The notes: a model not told the origin generated them from the letters alone. Shown: positions 42,556 to 52,181, numbered from the stretch's first letter. The stretch is DNA of 64,000 nucleotides from Mycolicibacterium porcinum (GCA_002086835.1 MVIG01000029.1:1-64000), one strand, 5' to 3'. Program-made: numbers and translations.

Positions 42556-43428
42556 CTATCCCTTGAACACGAATTCCGGGCGAAGGCCCCAGAGGATGAT
42601 GGTGGTGGCCAGGTCCAACACCATGATCGTCACGAGACTCGTGCGAATGGCCCGTCCTGAAGCTTCCCCGACACCGACCGGTCCACCAGAAGCGAAAAAC
42701 CCGTAGTAGCAGTGGATGATCGTGACCGCCGTGCAGTAGACGACCGCCTTCAACAGCGAGTACAGGATGTCTGTCGGCGTGAGAAACTGCACGAAGTAGT
42801 GGTTGTATGTTCCACCCGGCTGGTTATAGAAGATCCGGATCACGGTGTCCGAAGTGATAAAGCTGACCACCAGGGTAAGCAGGTAGCCGGGGATGACACA
42901 GAACAGTCCGCCGATGACCCGGGTACCGACGACGAACGGGATGGACCGCAACGCCATCGCCTCCGCAGCATCGATCTCTTCTGCAATGCGCATGGAACCG
43001 ATCTCGGCGGTCATCCGACAGCCGGCCTGAGAAGCAAACGCCACACCGGCCACCAGGGGTGCCATCTCTCGAACGTTCCCCCAACCACCGATGACGCCGG
43101 CCAGCGCACCGAGACCGATCAGGTTGAGCGTCGCGAACGCCTCGATCGCGACGATCGCGCCGACCGTGATACCCAGGATCGCCAAAACACTGATCACGCC
43201 GCCGTCGACGATGATCGACCCTCGGCCCCACGCAAGGTTGTTGATCACCCCCATGGTCTCTCGGCGATAGCGTCGGACGGTGATCGGCAGCATCCAGAAA
43301 GTCTGCGCAACGAACGTCGCCCATTGTCCAGCCGACCGAAAGGTATTACGTACCGAGTTCAGCGGCGCACGAAGCACCCTCCGGTGAAGCGCGGGTGCTG
43401 CCGCCGACGTTCTTGTCGCCGTTGCCAT
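42556..43428 (-). CDS. yrbEB: Mce ABC permease YrbEB
   Basis: A 290-residue MlaE/YrbE permease. ATG 43428 overlaps the yrbEA stop (TGATG); the GTG codon just before it is also possible. Membrane segments are visible in VISVLAILGITVGAIVAIEA, IGGLFCVIPGYLLTLVVSFI and the C-terminal VTIMVLDLATTIILWGLRP. The conserved coupling region EIGSMRIAEEIDAAEAMALR is the usual EAA-like loop that contacts the MceG ATPase. Confidence 0.92.
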   Translation of the reverse strand: MATATRTSAAAPALHRRVLRAPLNSVRNTFRSAGQWATFVAQTFWMLPITVRRYRRETMGVINNLAWGRGSIIVDGGVISVLAILGITVGAIVAIEAFATLNLIGLGALAGVIGGWGNVREMAPLVAGVAFASQAGCRMTAEIGSMRIAEEIDAAEAMALRSIPFVVGTRVIGGLFCVIPGYLLTLVVSFITSDTVIRIFYNQPGGTYNHYFVQFLTPTDILYSLLKAVVYCTAVTIIHCYYGFFASGGPVGVGEASGRAIRTSLVTIMVLDLATTIILWGLRPEFVFKG

Positions 43429-44366
43429 CACGCCACTGCCATCGGAAAGAACATCGTCTGCAGCTGGGTGATCGCCAGATTGACGATGACGATGACGAGC
43501 ACATTGAGCACGACCGAAGCGTTCACAGCGTCGGCGACACCACGTGGGCCGCCCGTGGCTTCCATCCCACGTTGACAGGAGATGACAGCGACAATGAAGG
43601 CGAACATGAAGCCTTTGCCCATCGTGAACCAGACGTCGACCATCTTGGCGAAGGCACCGAACGACAGCCAGAAACTGCCGGGCGTGACGTCATTGACCAC
43701 AGTCGCGATGACGAAAGCCGCACCCACACCCATCGCGATCACGATGACCACCAGGATCGGCGTGATGAGCAGAAGCGCCAGGAATCGCGGAACTACAAGC
43801 CGCCGCACCGGGTCGATCCCCAGTGTGCGCAGCGCGTCGAGTTCTTCCCGGATTGCTCGGGCGCCGAAGTCGGAGGCGATAGCTGCCGCAGCCGCACCAC
43901 CCATCAAGAGCCCGGCGGTGACGGGCGCACCCTGCCGAAGCACCGCGACGCCGGTGGCCGAACCCACAAGCGAGTTCGCGCCGACCTCGTTCACCAGACC
44001 GGACAACTGGACAGCCACCATCGCGCCGAAGGGGATGGCCATCAGAACTGCAGGCAGTGCAGTAACTTTCAACAACGCCCACGCCTGGAGAATGAGCTCG
44101 CCGAACGGCAACTTCAGCGTCACAAGGTCGGTGACGGAGTACCGCAGCATCGCTCCAGCCAACAAGACGCCGCGGCCCGTCGTCGCCGCGCTCTTAGCGG
44201 GAATCGAGGCGAGCTTTGAGCCCCTCTTGGTAATGCCCGATCGAAGCGTGGTCGCGGCAGCGCCTACCCGCCCAGGCTGAGCGCGATGACCGTTACCGGC
44301 TCGCAGAGGCTCCGCCGTCCGGTCCAGCACCGAGACCGATCCGGCGAACTGCGCAGTCGCAGACAT
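43428..44366 (-). CDS. yrbEA: Mce ABC permease YrbEA
   Basis: A 312-residue MlaE/YrbE permease and first gene of the mce operon. ATG 44366 was chosen because AGGAG lies seven bases upstream. The coupling loop is ARAIREELDALRTLGIDPVR; membrane segments include LLLITPILVVIVIAMGVGAA and VVLNVLVIVIVNLAITQL. The N-terminal 60 residues before the first amphipathic helix are longer than usual and Arg/Ala-rich. It pairs with YrbEB to form the inner-membrane permease. Confidence 0.92.
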   Translation of the reverse strand: MSATAQFAGSVSVLDRTAEPLRAGNGHRAQPGRVGAAATTLRSGITKRGSKLASIPAKSAATTGRGVLLAGAMLRYSVTDLVTLKLPFGELILQAWALLKVTALPAVLMAIPFGAMVAVQLSGLVNEVGANSLVGSATGVAVLRQGAPVTAGLLMGGAAAAAIASDFGARAIREELDALRTLGIDPVRRLVVPRFLALLLITPILVVIVIAMGVGAAFVIATVVNDVTPGSFWLSFGAFAKMVDVWFTMGKGFMFAFIVAVISCQRGMEATGGPRGVADAVNASVVLNVLVIVIVNLAITQLQTMFFPMAVA

Positions 44367-45061
44367 CGCCGACTCCTGATCCACACGGGAATCAGGACTG
44401 TCCGCCCCTCGATCCAAAGGACTCGTCAACGTTGGGCCTCCATACCGTGGACTGATGCGACGGCGACTACGGATAGTGCGCCTGGACTCTGCGTGCCCCG
44501 CTGTGCGACACCACCAATGCGGTACACCGACAGGCACTTGGTGGCTCCGACGATCCGCGAGCTCACGCCTCGCCAGCTCGTCGCAGCTCCGGGCGGATAC
44601 TGATTACTTCTAATTAAAATTAAAATTTGCGCCCAAAAAAATTTGACCTCGACGACCTTGGAAACCGCTGGAAAGGCCACGCTGCACACATAATCAACCA
44701 TGCCCCGTCCCCTTCCTCGGAAGTCGCACTGTTGCTCACTTTGCCGCTGCCCCGAACGGCGGTCGCGGCCAGGCCATCTCGATTCGGGCTCTGATGGTAT
44801 GGCGTAGCTCATAGTGAGTCAACCCGTGTGAGCTCCACTACCGGAACTCGTGGCCTTTGCGTGTTCCCGCGCAAGCAAAGCAGTCGTGCCATCTGCGACC
44901 AGCCCGATTCCCACGAAAGCTCCTGGGAGGAATCGCATTTCGATTCTCACTACGCTCACCTGCCCATCAACCTCCAAAACAGCTACACCGAGCACACGTT
45001 GCCACCGCAGCGCGTTGAGACGACGGACCCCGGCCGACCCGCACGCTCACTCCCACCCCGC
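44367..45061. other. Long intergenic region upstream of the mce operon
   Basis: These 695 bases separate yrbEA (minus) from the TetR stop at 45062 (minus). No frame in it shows a known domain or a good ribosome site. It holds the operator-like palindrome at 44608-44625 followed by an A-rich tract (GCCCAAAAAAATTTG), probably the mce promoter zone about 240 bp before the first gene. A long 5' leader is implied if transcription starts there. Confidence 0.5.
44608..44625. promoter_or_regulatory. Probable TetR operator of the mce operon
   Basis: TTCTAATT-AA-AATTAAAA has nearly complementary arms (one mismatch) and fits the window motif with only transitions from GC to AT near the centre. It ties the import operon to the catabolic operons. 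Confidence 0.6.
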
Positions 45062-45667
45062 TCAGGATGTCGGCTTCCCCAGGTACCCCGCCACGAGCCG
45101 CTCCAGCGCTCCTCGAAACATCGCGTCCTGAACACCCGCCATGGCGAGGCGATCCCGCACTCGGTGCACTGCGGGCGCTTCCTCACCCACCTTCGACAGT
45201 TGAGTGCGTGCAGCACGGGACGACCGATAGAGCGCACAGCCGAGGGTGAGGCTGAACGCAGCCACCAGCAGATCCGACGCCGACCCATCGTCCATCCCGT
45301 TGCGCTGCAACAACTCCAGCACCCGGTCAGCGATCTGCGCCGCGACCGGCCCCTCCATCGGGTTGTCACCGACCGCGCGCGCGAGACCCGGATGATCACG
45401 TAGAAGTTCGTACAGACCGTTCAGACAATGGGACAGTTCGTCCATCAGCGGTCCCGATGGGTCCGCCAGGGGTACGACGCGAAGCGACTCGTCGATCACC
45501 ACATCGACCAGGCCCGACTTGTCCGGCAGGTATCGGTAGATCGCCATGGGAGTGACTCCTAGTCGTTGCGACAGTCGACGCATGCTGAGCGCGTCGATGC
45601 CGTCAGCATCGGCGATCTGCACGGCCGCACGAACCACTACTTCACGACTGAGCCCTGCCCTCCTCAT
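45062..45667 (-). CDS. TetR regulator with TetR_C_1-like C-terminal domain
   Basis: A 201-residue protein: MRRAGLSREVVVRAAVQIAD, HTH LSQRLGVTPMAIYRYLPDKS (residues 28-50), then a C-terminal domain with LYELLRDHPGLARAVGDNP. It diverges from the first acceptor gene of the split dikinase cluster across a GC-rich palindrome at 45697-45712, so it probably represses that cluster and itself. It resembles the dead TetR at 4401-5010 in type, not the KstR2-like pair. Confidence 0.85.
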   Translation of the reverse strand: MRRAGLSREVVVRAAVQIADADGIDALSMRRLSQRLGVTPMAIYRYLPDKSGLVDVVIDESLRVVPLADPSGPLMDELSHCLNGLYELLRDHPGLARAVGDNPMEGPVAAQIADRVLELLQRNGMDDGSASDLLVAAFSLTLGCALYRSSRAARTQLSKVGEEAPAVHRVRDRLAMAGVQDAMFRGALERLVAGYLGKPTS

Positions 45668-45696
45668 CCACCGCCCCTCCTTGGCCGGTCCGAAAT

Positions 45697-45712
45697 ACGC
45701 GCCCTTGCGCGT
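45697..45712. promoter_or_regulatory. GC-rich palindrome, probable operator of the dikinase cluster
   Basis: ACGCGC-CCTT-GCGCGT has perfect 6-bp arms. It is in the 106-bp divergent gap between the TetR gene and the first acceptor gene, and unlike the AT-rich motif used elsewhere, which suggests separate control of the two systems. Confidence 0.5.
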
Positions 45713-45773
45713 TCGGAAGTATACACCGTAGAGTCATTTTTTATTCCCTCTTCGAAACGTGATCGGAGTCTCG

Positions 45774-47402
45774 ATGCGGCCTGACGCCGTACCAGCGCAC
45801 ACCGGACCAAACGCCCTGAACGGCGTTTCTCCGGCAAATGCCACGTGGAGTTCCATCAACCTGGCTGAGGCCGTACCGGGGGTGATGACGCCGCTGTGCG
45901 CCAGCGTGTGGGTTCCGGCCAGTGAACTAGGCCTGCGGGAGCCATTCGTGGCAATGGGAGCACTGCCGGTCCGACGTGGGCACATCCCAGCTGACCCGAT
46001 GGGGCGTATCACCAACGCATTCTTCGGCAGGATGGCCGTCCGGGTGGACTTTCTCTGCGAGATGGGCGACCTCATCCCCGGCCAGTCTGGTGAGGCATTG
46101 GCGCGGGACTTCTTTGGATTCGTGCCTCCGGACTTCCACAGTTCTCCCTCGAATCGGCGGCTACCGTTCATCGCCGCGCGGTACCCCCGAACCCTTCTCA
46201 CTATCGGTAGACGTATCGAGAAATTGCGTACCGAAACCGACCGATGGTGGCGACGCGAAGTCGCGACCATGAATGGTCTCAACCTCGCCCTTTCCCAGAG
46301 GGCCATTGGGGAAGCGCGGAACCGGTTCTTCGATGCGCTCGCTGCCCAAGCGGTGATCAGTGCCACGCTGATCCAGCCCCTCCAGGAGCAGTTGGCGACG
46401 ATGAGTTCGGCTGCAGGCGTCGATCCCGCCGCCCTACTGCGAGGCGCCTCGCACGAGGAGGGCGCAGTTCTGCACGATCTCTGGGCGGCGTCACGTGGGC
46501 ATCTGACCGTCGAGGAGTTCGTCCTCCGCCACGGCTATCACGGACCCGGGGAAGGTGAAGTGGAGACGCGGGTGTGGCGTGAAGATCTGGACACCGTGCG
46601 CACCCTCGTAGAGCGCTACCGCGCTAAGCCCGATTCCGAATCCCCGAACGCAGACGCGGCCGATCGGGTCGTGATGCGTGAGAGCGCCGAACGGGCATTG
46701 CTTTCCTCATCAAGCCGAGCCGGAGTCGCGCGCGCCCGCATCGTGTTGAAGCTGGCCCGTCGATACATCCCGCTGCGCGGCACCGGCAAGGTGTCCTACC
46801 TCCAGTGCATCGACGTGCTGCGTGCCGGAGCCCGCCACATCGGCGCCCTCCTGGCGGAGGCGGAACGGATCGATGATCCGGAAGACGCCTTCTATCTGAC
46901 CGCCGATGAACTGTCCGGGCCCACGCTGACCGATCCCCGCGCCGATCTGCGCCAGATTGTCGGCGCGCGCCGCGAACTGCGCCTGGAGTATCAGGCGTTG
47001 ACTGTCCCCAGCGCGTGGACCGGAACCCCCGAACCACAAGCACTGGAGACGCAGGCCGCCGGTTCGGTGACATCGTTGTCGGGTATCGGCACCTGCTCCG
47101 GGATCGTGGAGGGCCGCGCCGTCGTGGTGATCGACCCCGCTGATGCTGATGTGGACGACGGAGACATTCTGGTCGCCCATACCACCGATCCGTCCTGGGT
47201 GTCGCTTATGTTCCTCAGCGCGGCGCTCGTGGTGGACATCGGCGGCATGATGAGCCATGCCGCCGTCGTCGCTCGCGAACTCGGAATCCCTTGCGTGATG
47301 AACACCGGCAACGGCACCTCCATCCTGCGCACCGGCGACCTCATCCGGGTCGACGGTGCGGCCGGAACAATCGAAGTGCTGACGCCAGCTGCCGCGTCCT
47401 GA
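45774..47402 (+). CDS. Dikinase acceptor protein 1 (PEP-utiliser family, no ATP-grasp)
   Basis: A 542-residue protein from ATG 45774 (GGAG five bases upstream). The N-terminal and central part resembles the substrate-binding domain of rifampin phosphotransferase and PEP synthase: DLIPGQSGEALARDFFG, HGYHGPGEGEVETRVWRED, then ARRYIPLRGTGKVSYLQC and DDPEDAFYLTADEL. The C-terminal swivelling domain has the phospho-histidine at about H495 in GGMMSHAAVVARELGIPCV. There is no ATP-grasp domain, so it needs a phosphoryl donor, presumably the PPDK-type protein at 49030. It is paralogous to the proteins at 50541 and 53448. Confidence 0.82.
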   Translation: MRPDAVPAHTGPNALNGVSPANATWSSINLAEAVPGVMTPLCASVWVPASELGLREPFVAMGALPVRRGHIPADPMGRITNAFFGRMAVRVDFLCEMGDLIPGQSGEALARDFFGFVPPDFHSSPSNRRLPFIAARYPRTLLTIGRRIEKLRTETDRWWRREVATMNGLNLALSQRAIGEARNRFFDALAAQAVISATLIQPLQEQLATMSSAAGVDPAALLRGASHEEGAVLHDLWAASRGHLTVEEFVLRHGYHGPGEGEVETRVWREDLDTVRTLVERYRAKPDSESPNADAADRVVMRESAERALLSSSSRAGVARARIVLKLARRYIPLRGTGKVSYLQCIDVLRAGARHIGALLAEAERIDDPEDAFYLTADELSGPTLTDPRADLRQIVGARRELRLEYQALTVPSAWTGTPEPQALETQAAGSVTSLSGIGTCSGIVEGRAVVVIDPADADVDDGDILVAHTTDPSWVSLMFLSAALVVDIGGMMSHAAVVARELGIPCVMNTGNGTSILRTGDLIRVDGAAGTIEVLTPAAAS

Positions 47403-47453
47403 AGTTTTTCGGTCACCGATCACACCAATTGCATTACGACGAAAGGTTATTTG

Positions 47454-48371
47454 ATGAGCACCGCGACAAGCACCGACATCTCGCCCAACGCCGGGGGCGC
47501 CGCTGCCTGGGGGCCGCTGTCTACGGCGATCCACGCCGACGCGGCCGGTCCATCCGACCCGACCTGGAAGGACAACGCCTACCTGTCCTTCTGGGATGTG
47601 GCCGGCAACATCTACGGCAGCATCCACGTCTCGACGTCGCCCAACGACTCCAAGGCGCGTCGAGCGCGGTTCTCCCTGCAGGTGGACAACCAGATCATCG
47701 AGATCATTGAGCCGCTTCCGCTGGGATCCTTCGCCAGTGAATCCATCTCGTTCGGCCTGGACGGCACCATCACCGTCGACCACCCCGATTTGAAGGTTTT
47801 ACTCGGCAACGCTCCGCTCTGGGTTCCCGCTGATTTCGCGCTCAACGAGCTCATTCCTCCGCTGGTTCCCGGCAAGCCGCTGCAGCATTACCAACAGGCT
47901 TGCACCCTCCGCGGCACCATCGAGCACGGCGGGCGTACCTGGACGCTCGATGCGACCGGAATGCGCGACCGCACATGGGGTTTCCGCGATGAGGCGGCGC
48001 AGTGGATCGAATACGCCGGCCTGGTGTGCGTCATCGGCGACAGCTTCGTCTCCGCGATGAAATTCCTCGGCACCGATGGAAGCCTGCGCGCAGACGGCTA
48101 CTGGGTCGACGACAACGGCGCGGTACTCATCACCGATATGGGTTTTCGCCGCAACGCCGCCGCACAGTTCCTCTCCAGCACCATGACTTTGGCGGACGGC
48201 CGCGAGAAGACCGTCACGATGTCGAACCGTCTGGCCGGATTCTTCGTGCCCATGGGCCGCGACACCGACGGTCCCGCCTTCGGCACCTACGACGATTTCA
48301 TGACCCTGGCCGATGGTGAGGCCGAAGGCGCCGGCTTCGTCGAACAGGGCATCGTCCACCGCGTGTTCTGA
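47454..48371 (+). CDS. AttH/CrtC-like (DUF7064-type) protein
   Basis: A 305-residue beta-rich soluble protein from ATG 47454 (AAAGG upstream). It opens with a domain containing WKDNAYLSFWDVAGNIYGSI and SKARRARFSLQVDNQ, and a second containing GGRTWTLDATGMRDRTWGFR and SMTLADGREKTVTMS. The G.RDRTWG.R motif is shared with AttH/hydroxyneurosporene-synthase-like double-lipocalin proteins. These bind or modify isoprenoid-like substrates; I cannot assign a reaction. A relative with ARDHSSGPR lies at 55772. It is 51 bp after acceptor gene 1. Confidence 0.6.
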   Translation: MSTATSTDISPNAGGAAAWGPLSTAIHADAAGPSDPTWKDNAYLSFWDVAGNIYGSIHVSTSPNDSKARRARFSLQVDNQIIEIIEPLPLGSFASESISFGLDGTITVDHPDLKVLLGNAPLWVPADFALNELIPPLVPGKPLQHYQQACTLRGTIEHGGRTWTLDATGMRDRTWGFRDEAAQWIEYAGLVCVIGDSFVSAMKFLGTDGSLRADGYWVDDNGAVLITDMGFRRNAAAQFLSSTMTLADGREKTVTMSNRLAGFFVPMGRDTDGPAFGTYDDFMTLADGEAEGAGFVEQGIVHRVF

Positions 48372-48415
48372 CGGCTAGCACACACCGGCCGACGATACCG
48401 ACAAAGGAGTTCAGC

Positions 48416-49033
48416 ATGGACATCGAGCGACTTCGGCTTCTCCGGGCGCTTCGACTCAAGGGGCGAGTTCTCGCAGCAGATCTTCCGGCTGCGGCCGGCG
48501 TCACGGCAGTCCAGAGCGACGATTACATCAAGGAATTCACTTCTGACAATCTTGTCGAGGAAGTCCGGGGGCGCCTAAAGCTCACGCCACAGGGCCGAGA
48601 CCAACTGGACGAGACGCTGGTGGCCGAGCGGAGCACGGTCGACCACGAAGCGCTGGCGGCGTTGTACACCGAGTTCGATGAGCACAACAGCGCGCTGAAA
48701 TCGCTGATGACGCGATGGCAACTCAAGGGCCCAGACACGCCCAACGACCACACCGACCCGGAGTACGACCAGGCGATCGTGGATGACCTGGTCGCGCTCG
48801 ACGCCGAGTTCACACCGCTGGTGGACCGCATGGTCGAGGTCGCGCCGCGGCTGGGACACTACCCGGCCCGGTTGGCCAACGCGCTCGATCGCGTGACGGC
48901 CGGCGATCATTCATGGTTCGCAAAGCCGCTGGCCGACAGCTATCACACGGTCTGGTTCGAGTTGCATGAGGACCTCATCGGTCTGGCCGGCCTGTCCCGG
49001 ATCGAAGAAGCAGCGGCAGGGAGAGCCGAATGA
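48416..49033 (+). CDS. Winged-helix-like protein, third component of the dikinase unit
   Basis: A 205-residue protein (MDIERLRLLRALRLKGRVLA). Residues 1-60 look like a winged helix with a wing ending EEVRGRLKLTPQGRDQL; the rest is helical with many acidic residues. Its ATGA overlap with the PPDK-type gene means tight co-translation, so it is more likely a subunit or dedicated regulator than a free transcription factor. By analogy, phenylphosphate synthase has a third small (CBS-domain) subunit, but this protein shows no CBS motif. The family is not recognised. Confidence 0.6.
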   Translation: MDIERLRLLRALRLKGRVLAADLPAAAGVTAVQSDDYIKEFTSDNLVEEVRGRLKLTPQGRDQLDETLVAERSTVDHEALAALYTEFDEHNSALKSLMTRWQLKGPDTPNDHTDPEYDQAIVDDLVALDAEFTPLVDRMVEVAPRLGHYPARLANALDRVTAGDHSWFAKPLADSYHTVWFELHEDLIGLAGLSRIEEAAAGRAE

Positions 49034-50544
49034 GTGTTTCCACCGACCACCTCGCCGATCGGGTACAGCCCTTGCGCGGCGACGGCACGCTCACTCGCGA
49101 GATCGCGGGCGGTAAGGCGTGGAGCATTCAGAACATGTTGGCCTTGGGTATTCCGGTGCCCCCGGCGTTCGTCGTGACAACTAACGTCTGCCGGGACTAC
49201 CACGCCGGCGGAAGGGAATTTCCGTCGGACCTGATCGATGAGGTCCGACGGGCACTGCAGCGCGTGGAGGAGCAGACGGGACGCAACTTCGGCGTGCCCG
49301 AGCGACCGCTGCTGGTGTCGGTGCGCTCTGGCGCAGCGATCTCGATGCCGGGGATGATGGACACGGTCCTGAACCTGGGCATGACAGCGGACATCGAGAG
49401 GGCGCTGGCCGTCGAGACCGGCGACCCGGATTACGCGGCGGACACCCGGCATCGCTTCGTCGAACAGTTCGAGAAGGTAGTGGGCACAACTCCGCCGGAT
49501 GAGCCGTGGGCCCAGCTCGAACTCGCGATCCGTGCCGTGCTCGATTCGTGGCATTCCAAGCGCGCCGCCGCGTACCGGCGTTCGCGCAACATCCCCGAGG
49601 ATGGTGGGACCGCTGTCACGGTGCAGGCCATGGTATTCGGCAACTTGGACGACCAGTCAGGCACCGGTGTGCTCTTCTCCCGGGATCCGCTGACCGGCAA
49701 CGCCGACCCCTACGGCGAATGGCTGCCGCGCGGTCAGGGTGAGGACGTGGTGTCTGGCCGCAAAGATGCGTTGAACCTTCAGGAACTCGGCACGTCCATG
49801 CCGGCGGTGCATCGTGAACTGTTGGCTGCCACCGAGATACTCGAGCGCAACGGTCGCGACGTTCAGGACATCGAATTCACGGTGCAGTCAGGACGGTTGT
49901 GGCTGCTGCAATCCCGCTCGGCCAAACGGACCCCGCGGGCCGCCCTGCGAAGCGTCGTGCACCTACAGCGCGACGGGATCATCAGCGTCTCCGAGGCGCT
50001 CGATCGCGTACAGACCGAACATGTGCACGCAATGCTCCGGCCCCGTTTGGACCCCAAGGCTGTCTCAGCATCACCCCCGGTAGCCGCGGGCAAATCAGCA
50101 TGCCCAGGAGTCGCAAGCGGGCTTGTGGTCACCGACGCCGACATGGCCGAGCAACTCTCCGATGAGGGGCTAGCCGTCATCCTCGCGCGCCCCACCACTG
50201 ACCCAGATGACGTCGCTGCGATGTCGGCGGCGGTGGCGGTGCTGACCGAACTCGGCGGATCGACATCGCATGCCGCGGTCGTGTGTCGCGAGATGGCGAT
50301 TCCCTGCGTGGTGGGGTGTGGGGTCGGCTCCATGACCGACCTCGCGGGCAAGATCGTCACCGTCGATGCCGAGGCCGGGACTGTCCACCTCGGTGAGTTG
50401 CCAGTGCAGCCGCCCGTGGCGTCCGACGACGACGACCTCCAGCTCATCGAAGGCTGGTTTCGGGACGTCCTCGGCGAAGACGACCCCGCCGTCACCCTGC
50501 TTAGTCTGGTCGATGGTTACCACCGTCGCATCGGAGCGCAATGA
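49030..50544 (+). CDS. ppdK: PPDK-type ATP-grasp and phosphohistidine protein without PEP domain
   Basis: A 504-residue protein equal to the N-terminal two domains of pyruvate phosphate dikinase. The ATP-grasp part has GGKAWSIQNMLALGIPVPP (27-45), SVRSGAAISMPGMMDTVLN (97-115) and QAMVFGNLDD...GTGVLFSRDPLTG (199-223), and the metal site QDIEFTVQSGRLWLLQSRS. The swivelling domain has phospho-His about H414 in GGSTSHAAVVCREMAIPC. The C-terminal TIM barrel that binds PEP/pyruvate is absent; about 370 residues are missing compared with full PPDK. M. tuberculosis Rv1127c is a similar short form. It would phosphorylate His from ATP, releasing AMP and phosphate. It overlaps both neighbours by 4 bp. 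Confidence 0.88.
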   Translation: MSVSTDHLADRVQPLRGDGTLTREIAGGKAWSIQNMLALGIPVPPAFVVTTNVCRDYHAGGREFPSDLIDEVRRALQRVEEQTGRNFGVPERPLLVSVRSGAAISMPGMMDTVLNLGMTADIERALAVETGDPDYAADTRHRFVEQFEKVVGTTPPDEPWAQLELAIRAVLDSWHSKRAAAYRRSRNIPEDGGTAVTVQAMVFGNLDDQSGTGVLFSRDPLTGNADPYGEWLPRGQGEDVVSGRKDALNLQELGTSMPAVHRELLAATEILERNGRDVQDIEFTVQSGRLWLLQSRSAKRTPRAALRSVVHLQRDGIISVSEALDRVQTEHVHAMLRPRLDPKAVSASPPVAAGKSACPGVASGLVVTDADMAEQLSDEGLAVILARPTTDPDDVAAMSAAVAVLTELGGSTSHAAVVCREMAIPCVVGCGVGSMTDLAGKIVTVDAEAGTVHLGELPVQPPVASDDDDLQLIEGWFRDVLGEDDPAVTLLSLVDGYHRRIGAQ

Positions 50545-52181
50545 CGACCGTCGATTCCATGCTGCACACGCTGGACTCAAGCAGTCCCCGTGCTCAGCAA
50601 ACGTGGACGACCGGAAACGTGGCCGAGGCTTTCCCCGGCGTCTTCAGCACGCTGGGGCTCGGCTTCGTCTTCAGACCCATGGAGCTCGCCTTCCGGCGCA
50701 TGTTCTACGACCTCGGGGTGTATTCCGCGAACGAGGTCGAGGTTCCTGCCAGGATCCAGGATTGTTTCTGGTCGGTGTTCGACGGGTGGGGCGCCGGAAA
50801 CATCGACAAGTTCCGCGACATCGCCAACCGGATGCCCGGAACCTCCGCCAGCGCAGTGGAGCAGCAGCTCTTTGGCTATGCACGCCCGGAAACGGTCGAT
50901 GCCAACACAATCCGACGTTATCCCTTCATCATCGCCAAGGCGCCGCGCTGGCTCATCCGAACTCCGAGACGTCACGACGCCATGTTCGCAGGTCTGCGAA
51001 CATGGCGGCGCGGCGTGATCGACCGCATCCCCGAGATGAACGAACGCGACTGTGCCGCGACCCTCGCCGACGCCCAAGCACGGTTCGAAGATGTGATGAG
51101 CATTCACATGGGCGTCGCCATGGTGAGTTCGTCATTGGCGGAGAAGGTCGCGGACATGGCGAGGAAGGCCGGCCACACCGGCCTGGAGACCGCGCTGCTG
51201 TCCGGCGTGGGTTCCGACGAGAACGAGGTAGCGCACGACCTGTGGGCACTGGCTCACGACGAGATCAGTCTCGGCGAATTCAATGGCCGGCATGGTTATC
51301 ACGGCCCGAATGAGGGCCAACTGTCCGGCGTCACCTGGCGCGAGGATCCCACGCCAGTACTGGCACGGCTCGCCGACTATCGCCTCATCTCCGCGGACAG
51401 CCCCCGCGCGCCGCGGCGCCGCGGCGCCAATCAGCAGGACACACGTGAGGACGCGCTACGCCGATTGCTCAGCGCCAGCCCGCGGGCCAAGCGACCGGCT
51501 GCGCAGGTCCTCGTCAGGACAGCGGCACGTTACCTCGCACTGCGCGAACAGGGTAAGGCCGGCTATCTGATCACCATGGATGTCGCCCGCGCGGCGGCCC
51601 GGCGCATGGGTGAGATCCTCGCCGTTCGCGGAGTCATCGACGAACCGGAGCACATCTTTCATCTCGGATACGACATGGTGCTGGCGGGAGTCAACACCGA
51701 TCAACGAGAAATGGTTGCCAAGAGAATCGCCAAATACACAGCTCGGCAGGCGATTCGGCTGCCGAAATCGTGGTCGGGCCAGCCAGTGCCCATCGTGGTC
51801 GATGACCAGGAGCGACAGCAACTGCTTGCCGGCCACACTCTCAGTGGCGTGGCGGCCAGCGGCGGTGTGGCCGAGGGGCGAGCCCGCGTGGTGCGCGACC
51901 CGGACGGCGTGGAACTCGAAGACGGGGACATCCTGATCTGCGAGACCACCGACCCGGCTTGGGTTCCGCTGTTCCTGGTCGCCGGTGGCGTTGTGACCGA
52001 TCACGGCGGCCTGCTCAGCCATGGCCCGATCGTGGCGCGTGAACTCGGAATCCCTTGCGTCTGCGGAACCGAAGACGGTAGTCGACGGATCGCCGACGGC
52101 CAATTGGTTCGAGTCGACGGGGACCGCGGTGTGGTGACCGCACTCTCACCAGCCGTGAAATCGGCCGCTTCCGTCGATTAG
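50541..52181 (+). CDS. Dikinase acceptor protein 2 (PEP-utiliser family, no ATP-grasp)
   Basis: A 546-residue paralog of the 45774 protein. Shared landmarks are VEQQLFGYARP, RRYPFIIAKAPRWLIRTPRR, NGRHGYHGPNEGQLSGVTWR and ARYLALREQGKAGYLITM, and the phospho-His is at about H494 (GGLLSHGPIVARELGIPCV). Its ATG overlaps the ATP-grasp gene stop by 4 bp, so this acceptor is probably made in equal amounts with the kinase and is its primary partner. It would carry the phosphoryl group to an unknown alcohol or phenol. Confidence 0.83.
   Translation: MTTVDSMLHTLDSSSPRAQQTWTTGNVAEAFPGVFSTLGLGFVFRPMELAFRRMFYDLGVYSANEVEVPARIQDCFWSVFDGWGAGNIDKFRDIANRMPGTSASAVEQQLFGYARPETVDANTIRRYPFIIAKAPRWLIRTPRRHDAMFAGLRTWRRGVIDRIPEMNERDCAATLADAQARFEDVMSIHMGVAMVSSSLAEKVADMARKAGHTGLETALLSGVGSDENEVAHDLWALAHDEISLGEFNGRHGYHGPNEGQLSGVTWREDPTPVLARLADYRLISADSPRAPRRRGANQQDTREDALRRLLSASPRAKRPAAQVLVRTAARYLALREQGKAGYLITMDVARAAARRMGEILAVRGVIDEPEHIFHLGYDMVLAGVNTDQREMVAKRIAKYTARQAIRLPKSWSGQPVPIVVDDQERQQLLAGHTLSGVAASGGVAEGRARVVRDPDGVELEDGDILICETTDPAWVPLFLVAGGVVTDHGGLLSHGPIVARELGIPCVCGTEDGSRRIADGQLVRVDGDRGVVTALSPAVKSAASVD

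Noticed and set aside
44426-45131. Several frames of 75-190 codons in the region before the mce operon
   Set aside because: Low-complexity Ser/Arg/Pro translations, no ribosome site and no domain; I treat the region as regulatory or empty.
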